DNA of 64,000 bases from Amycolatopsis deserti (GTDB taxonomy: Bacteria; Actinomycetota; Actinomycetes; Mycobacteriales; Pseudonocardiaceae): NCBI RefSeq assembly GCF_014653945.1, contig NZ_BNAU01000010.1, positions 1 to 64,000 on the forward strand, written 5' to 3'. A program made the translations under genes and the position numbers. Shown one piece after another: positions 15,244 through 23,216 of this stretch (position 1 is the first letter of the stretch; every line of letters begins with the position of its first letter). The notes beneath the pieces were generated by a model. The model had not been told where the DNA came from and did no database searches. It was given only the letters and a program-made list of their open reading frames with translations.

Positions 15244-16026
15244 ATGACATCGCGCGACACCGCCTGGCCCGAGGGCACGCCGGCCTGGGTCGACCTGATG
15301 GTGGCCGATCCGAAGCGGGCGGCCGCGTTCTACGGGGCGCTGTTCGGATGGCGGTTCGCCGACCAGGGCGAGGAGTACGGGCACTACGCGATCGCGACGA
15401 TCGAGGGCAGAGCCGTGGCCGCGATCGGGCCGCAGCCACCGCCGGTCGACGGCCAGGGCGCGGCGTGGACGACGTACCTGGCGGTCGCCGACGCCGACAA
15501 GACGGCCGCGAAGATCAGCGAGGCGGGCGGGCAGGTGCTGCTGCCACCCGGCGACGTCGGCGAGTCGGGCCGGATGGCGATCGCGGCCGACCCCACGGGC
15601 GCGGCGTTCGGCCTGTGACAGGCGAAGGACCACATCGGCGCCGGAATCGCGAACGTGCCCGGCGCACTGGTGTGGAACGAGTGCCTGACGCGCGACTTCG
15701 AGACGGCGAAAGCGTTTTACGGCCAGGTGTTCGGGTACCGGTTCGACGACCTGTCGAGCGACGGTTTCGTCTACGCGGGACTTTCCCTGGACGACCACAC
15801 GGTCGGCGGCCTGGGCCAACTCCCGGCGACGGTCCCCGGCACGGTGCCGCCGCACTGGTCTGTCTACTTCGGAGTGGAGGACACCGACGCGGCGGTCGCG
15901 AAGGTGGAGTCCCTGGGCGGCCGCCGCCTGAGAGACCCGCGGGACTCACCGTACGGCCGGATGGCCCAGGTCGCCGACGACCAGGGCGTGCCGTTCACGC
16001 TGAACTCCGTGGAGCCGGCAGCCTGA
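15244..16026 (+). pseudogene. Two-domain VOC/glyoxalase-family gene broken by an in-frame stop
   Basis: One continuous frame encodes two VOC domains: MTSRDTAWPEGTPAWVDL to PTGAAFGL, then QAKDHIGAGIANVPGALVWNE to the end. Family members I recall read through here as FGLWQAKDHIG, so the TGA at 15616-15618 replaces a Trp codon (TGG) by a single base change. Both halves look well conserved (domain 1 about 124 aa, domain 2 about 135 aa). A GTG at 15655 could restart the second half. The gene is either a recent pseudogene, a split pair, or contains a sequencing error. A selenocysteine role is unlikely. Confidence 0.82.
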
Positions 16027-16545
16027 CCGGACGGTCCGAGGGAGAGGGGGTTCCGGCAGGCAGGTCCGGGGAGCGGCGAAAGCTGGTCCGGCCGCCACGG
16101 CGCGCTACCGCGCCGGCACGGCAGCGCGGGTTGTGCTGGTGCGGCCGAACGGATGGCGCCGGTGGGGCCGAGCGGTGCCGGTCCGGCTGAGCGGGTTGTG
16201 CCGGTGGGCTCGAGCGGCTGCGCCGACGCGGTCAAGTTACCTCTGCCGGTGCGCCCGAGCGCTGAGGATCCGCAGCGCTCGGCCGCATCGCCAGGTGCGG
16301 TTGGACCGTCTTGAGCTCGGGCCGAGTGGAACCGCATTGCCGATGCTTCCACGGCGGCCGCGGGCAGCGACCGCAGGGAAACCACCCACGCGGATGCCGG
16401 CGAAAGGGCGCCTGGCTTCTCCGCGCCGCCATGCGGCGGGGAAGCTGCCTCCCCGGCGCAGTCCTGCAGCTAGGCGCGAAGCGCGGCCCTGGACACCACG
16501 GACGCGGAGGGGAACCCCTCCCGCCGCAAAAGCGGCCAAGACGAA
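16027..16545. other. Gene-free, repeat-like GC-rich stretch
   Basis: No frame here has convincing coding character. The first half holds degenerate repeats of GCCGGTG(n)GGCCGAGCGG in several variants (about 16140-16210). The second half contains short palindromes such as GGGGAACCCCTCCC. It separates the broken VOC gene from the 3' end of glpK. Confidence 0.5.
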
Positions 16546-16590
16546 GCGCGCTTTCCCCGCACCTCCAAAACCAGGCGCGGGGAAGCGCGC
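16546..16590 (-). terminator. Hairpin downstream of glpK
   Basis: GCGCGCTTTCCCCGC (16546-16560) pairs with GCGGGGAAGCGCGC (16577-16590) with one unpaired base and a 16-base loop. It starts eight bases past the glpK stop on the minus strand. No U tract is present, as is common for terminators in high-GC actinomycetes. Confidence 0.55.
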
Positions 16591-16597
16591 CGCGACC

Positions 16598-18103
16598 TCA
16601 CTCCACCCAGTCGAAGGTTTTCGTCACCGCCTTCTTCCAGTTGTGGTACTGCGCCTCGCGGTGCTGGGCGTCCATCGACGGGGTCCATTCCTTGTCCTGG
16701 GCCCAGTTGTTGCGGATGTCGTCCTCACTGGCCCAGAAGCCCACGGCCAGGCCGGCCGCGTACGCCGCGCCCAGCGCCGTCGTCTCGGCCACCACCGGCC
16801 GGATCACCGGGACATCCAAGATGTCGGCCTGGAACTGCATCAACAGCTCGTTCACGACCATCCCGCCGTCGACCTTCAGCGACTTCAGCGGCACACCCGA
16901 ATCGGCGTTCATGGCCTCGATCACCTCGCGCGTCTGGAACGCCGTCGCCTCCAGGACCGCCCGCGCGATGTGCCCCTTGTTCACGTACCGCGTCAACCCG
17001 GCGATCACGCCCCGCGCGTCCGACCGCCAGTGAGGAGCGAACAGACCCGAAAACGCCGGCACGAAGTACGCCCCACCGTTGTCCTCGACCGTGCGGGCCA
17101 GCTGCTCGATCTCCGCGGCATTGCTGATGATGCCGAGGTTGTCGCGCAGCCACTGCACCAGCGAACCGGTCACCGCGATGGAACCCTCCAGCGCGTAGAC
17201 CGTCTCGTTGGACCCGATCTTGTAACAGACCGTCGTGAGGAGGCCGTTTTCGGACATCACCTTTTCCGTGCCCGTGTTCAGCAGCACGAAATTACCGGTG
17301 CCGTAGGTGTTCTTCGCCTCGCCGGGGGACAGGCACGCCTGCCCGAACGTCGCCGCCTGCTGGTCGCCGAGGATCCCGGCGATCGGCACGCCGGACAGCA
17401 CCCCGCGCGGCCGCACCTTGCCGTACTCCTCGGACGACGAACGGATCTCCGGCAGCATGGACATCGGGATGCCCATGTCGCCCGCGATCTCGGCGTCCCA
17501 GCTGAGCGTCTCCAGGTCCATCAGCAGGGTGCGCGACGCGTTCGTCGGGTCGGTGATGTGCACCCCGCCGTCCGGGCCGCCGGTCATGTTCCACACGGTC
17601 CAGGTGTCCATGTTGCCGAACACCAGATCGCCGGCCTCGGCGCGTTCCCGCGCGCCCTCCACGTTGTCGAGGATCCACTTGACCTTCGGCCCGGAGAAAT
17701 ACGTGGCCAGCGGCAGGCCCGTCTTCGGGCGGTACCGCTCCTGCCCGCCGCCGAGCTCGCCGAGCTGGTCGACGATCCGGTCGGTGCGGGTGTCCTGCCA
17801 GACGATCGCGTTGTAGACCGGCTTGCCCGTCTTCCGGTCCCACACCAGCGCCGTCTCGCGCTGGTTCGTGACGCCGACCGCGGCGATGTCCCCGGCTTGC
17901 AGGTCGGCCTTGGCGAGCGCGCCCGCGGTCACCGCGCGCGTGTTCTCCCAGATCTCCTCGGCGTTGTGCTCGACCCACCCGGCCTGCGGGAAGATCTGCT
18001 CGTGCTCCCGCTGGTCGACGGCGACCACGCGGCCAGAATGGTCGAAGATCATCGCCCGCGTCGATGTGGTGCCCTGGTCGATGGCGGCGACATATGAGGC
18101 CAT
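16598..18103 (-). CDS. glpK: Glycerol kinase
   Basis: FGGY-family kinase of 501 aa that phosphorylates glycerol to sn-glycerol 3-phosphate with ATP. The ATPase motif DQGTTSTRAMIFD is at residues 9-21; WQDTRT and the DGGMVVNELLMQFQADIL block are family signatures. It lies 33 bases downstream of glpF in the same direction, so the two form a glpFK uptake and trapping unit. glpD, which oxidises the product, diverges on the other side. Confidence 0.97.
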   Translation of the reverse strand: MASYVAAIDQGTTSTRAMIFDHSGRVVAVDQREHEQIFPQAGWVEHNAEEIWENTRAVTAGALAKADLQAGDIAAVGVTNQRETALVWDRKTGKPVYNAIVWQDTRTDRIVDQLGELGGGQERYRPKTGLPLATYFSGPKVKWILDNVEGARERAEAGDLVFGNMDTWTVWNMTGGPDGGVHITDPTNASRTLLMDLETLSWDAEIAGDMGIPMSMLPEIRSSSEEYGKVRPRGVLSGVPIAGILGDQQAATFGQACLSPGEAKNTYGTGNFVLLNTGTEKVMSENGLLTTVCYKIGSNETVYALEGSIAVTGSLVQWLRDNLGIISNAAEIEQLARTVEDNGGAYFVPAFSGLFAPHWRSDARGVIAGLTRYVNKGHIARAVLEATAFQTREVIEAMNADSGVPLKSLKVDGGMVVNELLMQFQADILDVPVIRPVVAETTALGAAYAAGLAVGFWASEDDIRNNWAQDKEWTPSMDAQHREAQYHNWKKAVTKTFDWVE

Positions 18104-18136
18104 GGGACTCCTCCCGTTGATTTGCCTGCCTGTGGG

Positions 18137-19135
18137 CTATTCGGATCGCTGCACCTGCCGCCCGGACCGGGTCTGGTCCGACTCGGGCAGGACGTCCCCC
18201 TCGGCCCGGGCGCCGGCCTCGCCGTCGGCGGAGCCGGGAACCCGGCCGGGTGGCGGCGTCGGCTCGGCACCCGGCGCCGGCCGGACGGCCAGCACGCTGC
18301 CGATGAAGAAGTCGTAGACCAGCACACCGACCACACCGCCGACGAGCGGTCCCACGATCGGGATCCACCAGTACGAGCTGAACCAGTCCCCGTTGCCCGG
18401 GAAGGCCGCCTTCCCCCACCCGGCGACGAACGCCAGCAGCCTGGGCCCGAGGTCGCGGGCCGGGTTGATCGCGTACCCGGCGTTCGTCCCGTAGGTGAGG
18501 CCGATCGCGACCACGACCAGGCCGACAACGAACGGGGCGAGGTTGGCCGACGGTGGCTGGTTGCGGGCGTCGATGATCGCCGCGATGATGGCGACCAGGA
18601 TGGCCGTTCCGACGATCTGGTCGACCAGCGGCCCCCACACCCCGTCGCCGAAGTACTTCGCGGGGAACGTCGCGAAGATCGAGAACGTGCCCACCGAACC
18701 GTTCCGGCCCGTGGGCGGGTTCTGCGACGCGAGGAACGCGTCGATCGCGTTGTGGTACACCGCCAGGACCAGTGCCGCGCCGGCGAACGCGCCGACCACC
18801 TGGGCCACCCAGTAGGGCAGGACCTTCGCCCAGGGGAACTTGCGGCGGACCGCCCACGCCAGGGTCACCGCCGGATTGATGTGGGCCCCGCTGACCCCGC
18901 CCGCCACGTAGACGGCGAAGACCACCGCGAGACCCCAGCCCCACGCGATGATCAACCAGTTGGCGGGCCCGAAGTCGGCCGTTTGCCGGCCCGAGCCCGG
19001 CAGGCCGACCACGGCCACGGCCACGGATCCGCAACCGAGGATGATGAGGATCGCGGTGCCGAGGAACTCGGCCAGTAGTTCACCCGCCGTGGTCTGCCGC
19101 ATCCTCGTCCAGGGACTGGCTGTCCGGTCGGTCAT
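18137..19135 (-). CDS. glpF: Glycerol facilitator (MIP family)
   Basis: 332 aa with six membrane helices and both half-helix NPA motifs, SGAHINPAVT and GYAINPARDLGPR. Aspartate after the second NPAR marks an aquaglyceroporin rather than a water-only channel. After the last helix a 50-residue Pro/Gly/Glu-rich cytoplasmic tail is present (from about residue 275). ATG at 19135 is preceded by GGGAGG at good spacing; an upstream open extension lacks a ribosome site. First gene of glpFK. Confidence 0.93.
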   Translation of the reverse strand: MTDRTASPWTRMRQTTAGELLAEFLGTAILIILGCGSVAVAVVGLPGSGRQTADFGPANWLIIAWGWGLAVVFAVYVAGGVSGAHINPAVTLAWAVRRKFPWAKVLPYWVAQVVGAFAGAALVLAVYHNAIDAFLASQNPPTGRNGSVGTFSIFATFPAKYFGDGVWGPLVDQIVGTAILVAIIAAIIDARNQPPSANLAPFVVGLVVVAIGLTYGTNAGYAINPARDLGPRLLAFVAGWGKAAFPGNGDWFSSYWWIPIVGPLVGGVVGVLVYDFFIGSVLAVRPAPGAEPTPPPGRVPGSADGEAGARAEGDVLPESDQTRSGRQVQRSE

Positions 19136-19177
19136 GACACACCTCCCAATGCGAGACGACGTTGTCCCGAACGTCAC

Positions 19178-19206
19178 ATGGTGCTCGCCCGCCGACCGGA
19201 CGACAA
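19178..19206 (-). promoter_or_regulatory. Candidate promoter for glpFK
   Basis: On the minus strand TTGTCG (19201-19206) and CACCAT (19178-19183) are 17 bp apart, upstream of the glpF ribosome site. The intergenic region to glpD is only 150 bp, so both transcription units are likely controlled from here. No convincing operator palindrome was seen. Confidence 0.35.
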
Positions 19207-19285
19207 GCGCTTGCGCGGTGAGGACGTGCGGAAACGTGTCATGCTGGGTGGGTGCAGCGGACGTTCACCAGGGAGGGGAACCGCA

Positions 19286-20998
19286 GTGACTGAGGCGAAG
19301 CTGGGGCCGGAGGCGAGGGAGGAGACCTGGCGGCGGCTCGGCGCGGAGACGTTCGACCTCGTGGTGATCGGCGGCGGTGTGGTCGGCGCCGGCACCGCGC
19401 TCGACGCGGCCACGCGCGGCCTGCGGGTCGCCCTGGTCGAGGCTCGTGACCTGGCGTCCGGCACGTCGAGCCGGTCCAGCAAGCTGTTCCACGGCGGCCT
19501 GCGGTACCTCGAACAGCTGGAGTTCGGTCTCGTCCGCGAGGCCCTGCGCGAGCGCGAGCTGATGCTCACCCGCATCGCGCCCCACCTCGTGAAGCCGGTC
19601 AGCTTCCTGTACCCGCTGCAGCACCGCCTCTGGGAGCGGCCGTACACCGCGGCCGGGCTGTTCCTGTACGACACGATGGGCGGGGCGCGGTCGGTGCCGG
19701 GGCAGAAGCACCTCACCCGGGCGGGGGCGCTGCGGCTGGTCCCCGCGCTCAAACGCGATGCCCTGATCGGGGGAATCCGGTACTACGACTCGCAGGCCGA
19801 CGACGCCCGCCACACGATGACCGTCGCCCGCACGGCGGCGCACTACGGCGCGGTGGTGCGGACCAGCACCCAGGTCGTCGGTTTCCTGCGCGAGGCCGAC
19901 CGGATTTCCGGCGTGCGGGTGCGTGACGTCGAGGACGGGCGCGAGACCGAGGTGCACGCCAACGCGGTCATCAACTGCACCGGCGTGTGGACCGACGAGC
20001 TGCAGCGCCTGTCCGGCAGCCGCGGCCGGTTCCGGGTGCGCTCCAGCAAGGGTGTGCACATCGTGGTGCCGCGCGACCGGATCGTGTCGGAGTCCGGCCT
20101 GATCCTGCGCACCGAGAAGTCCGTGTTGTTCGTGATCCCGTGGCGCAACCACTGGATCGTCGGCACCACCGACACCGACTGGAACCTCGACCTAGCCCAC
20201 CCCGCGGCCACGAAGAACGACATCGACTACATCCTCGAGCACGTCAACGCGGTGCTGGCGACGCCGCTGACGCACGACGACATCGAGGGCGTGTACGCCG
20301 GGTTGCGCCCGCTGCTGGCCGGGGAGAGCGAGGAGACCTCGAAGCTGTCGCGGGAGCACGCGGTGGCGCGGGTGGCGCCGGGTCTCGTCGCGATCGCCGG
20401 CGGCAAGTACACGACCTACCGCGTGATGGCCGCCGACGCGGTCGACGCGGCCGCGCCCGACCTGCCCGGGCGGTTGCAGCCGTCCATCACGGACAAGGTG
20501 CCGTTGCTCGGCGCCGACGGCTACCACGCGCTGGTCAACCAGGCCGATCACCTCGCCGCGCAACACGGCCTGCACCCGTACCGGGTCCGGCACCTGCTCG
20601 ACCGGTACGGCTCGCTCGTGCACGAGGTGCTGGCGCTCGGCGATGGCAAGCCGGAGCTGCTGCGGCCCATCGAGCACGCGCCGGACTACCTCGGGGTGGA
20701 GGCGGTGTACGCGGCGAGCCACGAGGGCGCGCTGCACCTGGAGGACGTCCTCGCGCGGCGGACCCGCATTTCGATCGAGTACCCGCACCGCGGGGTGGAC
20801 TGCGCCGAGGCCGTGGCGCGGATGGTGGCGGACGTGTTGGGCTGGTCGGAGGAGACGGTCCGGCACGAGGTCGAGGTGTACACCGCGAGGGTGGCCGCGG
20901 AGCGGGACTCGCAGACACAACCGAGCGACGAGGCAGCCCACGAGCGGCGGTCCAGCGCACCGGAGGCCCGCGCGCGGCTGACCGCCCCGGTGGGGTGA
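19286..20998 (+). CDS. glpD: Glycerol-3-phosphate dehydrogenase, FAD-dependent
   Basis: 570 aa aerobic GlpD that oxidises glycerol 3-phosphate to dihydroxyacetone phosphate at the membrane and feeds electrons to quinones. The FAD motif is VVIGGGVVGAGTALDAATRG near residue 25, with GTSSRSSKLFHGGLRYLE next; GTTDTDW and the C-terminal GlpD domain are present. GTG at 19286 has GGGAGGGG seven bases before it and gives the family N-terminus. The M. tuberculosis counterpart glpD2 lies next to lpdA; here glpFK and a VOC gene intervene. Confidence 0.96.
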   Translation: MTEAKLGPEAREETWRRLGAETFDLVVIGGGVVGAGTALDAATRGLRVALVEARDLASGTSSRSSKLFHGGLRYLEQLEFGLVREALRERELMLTRIAPHLVKPVSFLYPLQHRLWERPYTAAGLFLYDTMGGARSVPGQKHLTRAGALRLVPALKRDALIGGIRYYDSQADDARHTMTVARTAAHYGAVVRTSTQVVGFLREADRISGVRVRDVEDGRETEVHANAVINCTGVWTDELQRLSGSRGRFRVRSSKGVHIVVPRDRIVSESGLILRTEKSVLFVIPWRNHWIVGTTDTDWNLDLAHPAATKNDIDYILEHVNAVLATPLTHDDIEGVYAGLRPLLAGESEETSKLSREHAVARVAPGLVAIAGGKYTTYRVMAADAVDAAAPDLPGRLQPSITDKVPLLGADGYHALVNQADHLAAQHGLHPYRVRHLLDRYGSLVHEVLALGDGKPELLRPIEHAPDYLGVEAVYAASHEGALHLEDVLARRTRISIEYPHRGVDCAEAVARMVADVLGWSEETVRHEVEVYTARVAAERDSQTQPSDEAAHERRSSAPEARARLTAPVG

Positions 20999-21014
20999 TC
21001 CCGCCGGGATCACC
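20994..21014 (+). terminator. Hairpin over the glpD stop codon
   Basis: GGTGATCCC (20994-21002), a three-base loop GCC and GGGATCACC (21006-21014) form a perfect 9-bp stem that includes the glpD TGA. There is no U tract. The position suggests a terminator or mRNA-end stabiliser. Confidence 0.5.
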
Positions 21015-21309
21015 GGAGGGGCCGGCTGAGTTCGGTGGGTGGGCGGAGTTCACCGGATGGGCGGCCCGGGTGGCACGGCCTGGCCTCCGTAGGAGGTCCT
21101 TGGCGCCGGGAGGGCGCGACTGCGCATCCGGGCGCGGGCGCTCGCGGGAGGGCCTGCCGCTCGGCATGATCGCCCGGTCGCTGCCTGGGCCCGGCCGCGG
21201 CGACCGCGGCGGCGGAGGGCCGCCGACGGCGGCACGGGGACGCCGTCGGGCGGTGGCCGTGGCGCGGGGAGGCCGCCGCGTGTTGGCCGTCGCGTGGAAG
21301 CGCTCGCGC
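21015..21309. other. Gene-free stretch after glpD
   Basis: G-rich DNA with loosely repeated GGTGGGTGGGCGGAGTTCACC-like and GGCCGC(C/G)G motifs. I see no supported gene or clear regulatory site in it. Confidence 0.45.
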
Positions 21310-21948
21310 TCAGGCCTCGCCGGCTCGGTTGGCTGCTGCGAAGCTTCCCGTGCCCGTCGCGCGCTCGTGGAGGACCACCGTGTCTCCGGCGAGCAGCGCT
21401 TTGCACGTCAACCGGTTGCCGATCGGGTGGGACAGGGGCGCTATCAACAGCACCTGCTGCGGCCCGGCGGGGTTCGGCTGCGTCGTGCGGGCCATTTCCT
21501 CGTACACGTCCCGGTAGCAGACCAGGTTCGTGCCGTCACCGGAGAACATCGTCTCGATCGAGCGCGGCAGCGCGGTGTCCTCGTCCCGGCGTGCGGCGCG
21601 CGCCACGCGGGACGTCACCAGCGGGCCATCCGGCTCCGTGGTCAGCACGTGGTCGACCTCGAGCAGCTCCAGCAAATCGGTGCGGCCCTCGTCCACGTGC
21701 ACCACCCGAGCGCCGAGCAACTGGGAGGCGAACTGCAGGAGAATTGTTTCCGGCGTGTTTCCGCCGGTAATTGCGACCAGCTGCCCGGGGACAATCCCCT
21801 CGGATTTCAGTGTCGCATGCAGCCGCCGTAATGTGTCGAAGGTCTCCCGATACGTCATCGACCGGCCACGATGGGCGAATGCGATCTGGTCGCCGCCATC
21901 TAACAGCACGTCGAGGATGCGGGTCAGAAAGACGCTGGACTCGCCCAC
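21310..21948 (-). CDS. Truncated adenylate-forming (AMP-binding) enzyme
   Basis: 212 aa resembling only the N-terminal third of ANL enzymes: GRSMTYRETFDTLRRLHATL, VAITGGNTPETILLQFASQLLGARVVHVD, then LLIAPLSHPIGNRLTCKALLAGDTVVLHE. The P-loop of the family (TSGTTGxPK) is replaced by FSGDGTNLVCYRDV, and everything beyond it, including the catalytic lysine domain, is absent. The DNA downstream does not encode the rest. It cannot be a working ligase; it may be a relic or a specialised short protein. The first half of the gene is visibly more AT-rich than its neighbours. GTG start with a G-rich site upstream. Confidence 0.7.
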   Translation of the reverse strand: MGESSVFLTRILDVLLDGGDQIAFAHRGRSMTYRETFDTLRRLHATLKSEGIVPGQLVAITGGNTPETILLQFASQLLGARVVHVDEGRTDLLELLEVDHVLTTEPDGPLVTSRVARAARRDEDTALPRSIETMFSGDGTNLVCYRDVYEEMARTTQPNPAGPQQVLLIAPLSHPIGNRLTCKALLAGDTVVLHERATGTGSFAAANRAGEA

Positions 21949-22056
21949 GTTCCCCCCGTTCAGCGCTGAATCGGAATCTGAATCCAGATCACCACAACAC
22001 CCCGCGGCTGGCGAGGAATTGTGTCAGCCGGCACAAGAGGACTGGGCCACATCCGC

Positions 22057-22381
22057 CTACGGGCGCCGGACCGCCAGCCCCAGGGCACGCGCCGCGAACC
22101 GGGCCACCGCGTCCGCGGCCGCCTGTTCGGCGAGGCCGTCCGCGGGAGAGGTCCAGACCTCGATCGTGCCGTCGGTGCCCGAGCACGACCTCGCCCAGCA
22201 ACGCGCCGCTCCTGGGCTCGGCGATCACCCACGAGTAGCTCTCGTCCCGCGCCCACTCGCGCGCTCGCCGCGCCGCGTACCGGCCCGGCGCGGTCACCCC
22301 GGCCGCCGCCAGCGCCGGCAGGTCGCCGGCCCGCAGCTGCCGCAGGTGGCACCGGCCCGCGTCGATCTCCACCGGCTCCAT
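22057..22381 (-). pseudogene. GNAT-like gene with a one-base frameshift
   Basis: The frame starts ATG at 22381 (MEPVEIDAGRCHLRQLRAGD...) and reads to LLGEVVLG. There one extra base in CTCGGGCACC (about 22174-22182) shifts it; in the next frame the protein continues DGTIEVWTSPADGLAEQAA, then VARFAARALGLAVRRP and a TAG at 22057. The two halves join into a plausible short acetyltransferase-type protein of 108 residues. The start overlaps the stop of the DUF1707 gene (TGATG), so it was the last gene of that operon. Confidence 0.65.
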
Positions 22382-22740
22382 CAGCGCCGCCAGGTCAGGA
22401 CCACCGCGACCGCGACCGGGACCAGGAACACCAGCCACATCCCGCGGGTCAGCACGAACACCGCCACCGCCGCGATCACCAGCAGCGGCAGGAGGCCGAG
22501 GCCGGCCTTCCGCGCCGGAGCCCGGGACGGCGCCGGCCGGTCGAGCACCCGCGGCCGGGGCTCGGGCAGGTCGGCGAACAACGGCACCAGATCGGACCGG
22601 GTCCGCGCCGCCGCGGCCTGCGCCGACCGCCGCCCGAACTCGTCGATGTCCAGCCGCCCCGTGCGGACGTGCTCGGACAGGGCGTCCAAGGCCTGCGTGC
22701 GCTCGGCGTCGGAGAGCCGCAGCTCCGGCTGGTCGCTCAC
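22381..22740 (-). CDS. DUF1707 SHOCT-like membrane protein
   Basis: 119 aa. The N-terminal DUF1707 domain reads LRLSDAERTQALDALSEHVRTG then RLDIDEFGRR, DLVPLFADLP; two closely spaced C-terminal helices follow (LGLLPLLVIAAVAVFVL, LVFLVPVAVAVVLTW). GTG at 22740 overlaps the stop of the preceding DUF1707 gene by four bases. These proteins are common in actinomycetes, with no fixed function. The tandem pair probably arose by duplication. Confidence 0.85.
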   Translation of the reverse strand: MSDQPELRLSDAERTQALDALSEHVRTGRLDIDEFGRRSAQAAAARTRSDLVPLFADLPEPRPRVLDRPAPSRAPARKAGLGLLPLLVIAAVAVFVLTRGMWLVFLVPVAVAVVLTWRR

Positions 22741-23207
22741 CGTCGCCGGTCCCGCCGATCGTGGCGCCGCTCGTAGGCGCCGTGCCGGTCCCGCTCCCAG
22801 TCCTTGCCCCAGAACGCGCTGCCCGCGGCGGTGAACACGAACGGCAGCGCGAACCACCACCAGCCGCCGACGGTGATGAACAGCGCCACCGCCGCGACCC
22901 ACAGGAACGGCACGGCCGCTGCCGCGACGCGTTGCGGCAGCGGCCGGTCGGACCACTGTTGCGGCGCGCCGTCCGGCTTCTTCGCCACGGCGGCCTTCGG
23001 CTGCTCGAACACCGGATGCGGCTCGGGCAGGTCGGCGAACAGTTCGGCGAGGTCCCGCCGCGTGCGGGCGGCGGTGACCTTCGCCGAACGCTCGCCGTAC
23101 TCGTCGAGGTCCAGCCGCCCCGCGCTCAGGTGCTCACCGAGAGCCTTGAGCGCGGACTCCCGGTCGTTGTCGCCGATGCGCAGATCGGGCGAGGGAACCT
23201 CGGTCAC
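22737..23207 (-). CDS. DUF1707 SHOCT-like membrane protein, paralogue
   Basis: 156 aa with the same layout as its downstream neighbour: LRIGDNDRESALKALGEHLSAG, RLDLDEYGERSAKVTAARTRRDLAELFADLPEP, then a hydrophobic pair (PFLWVAAVALFITVGGWWWF, ALPFVFTAAGSAFW) and a very basic tail (ERRHDRRDRRR). GTG start. It begins nine bases after the accA3 stop, so it is probably cotranscribed with accA3, but a role in acyl-CoA carboxylation is not implied. Confidence 0.87.
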   Translation of the reverse strand: MTEVPSPDLRIGDNDRESALKALGEHLSAGRLDLDEYGERSAKVTAARTRRDLAELFADLPEPHPVFEQPKAAVAKKPDGAPQQWSDRPLPQRVAAAAVPFLWVAAVALFITVGGWWWFALPFVFTAAGSAFWGKDWERDRHGAYERRHDRRDRRR

Positions 23208-23216
23208 ACCGTCAGG

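Noticed and set aside
15616..15618. Selenocysteine or programmed readthrough at the TGA in the VOC gene
   Set aside because: No SECIS-like hairpin is evident and the homologous residue is Trp, explained by one base change.
16027..16597. Possible Arg-rich proteins between the VOC relic and glpK
   Set aside because: All frames are compositionally biased, contain degenerate repeats and lack ribosome sites.
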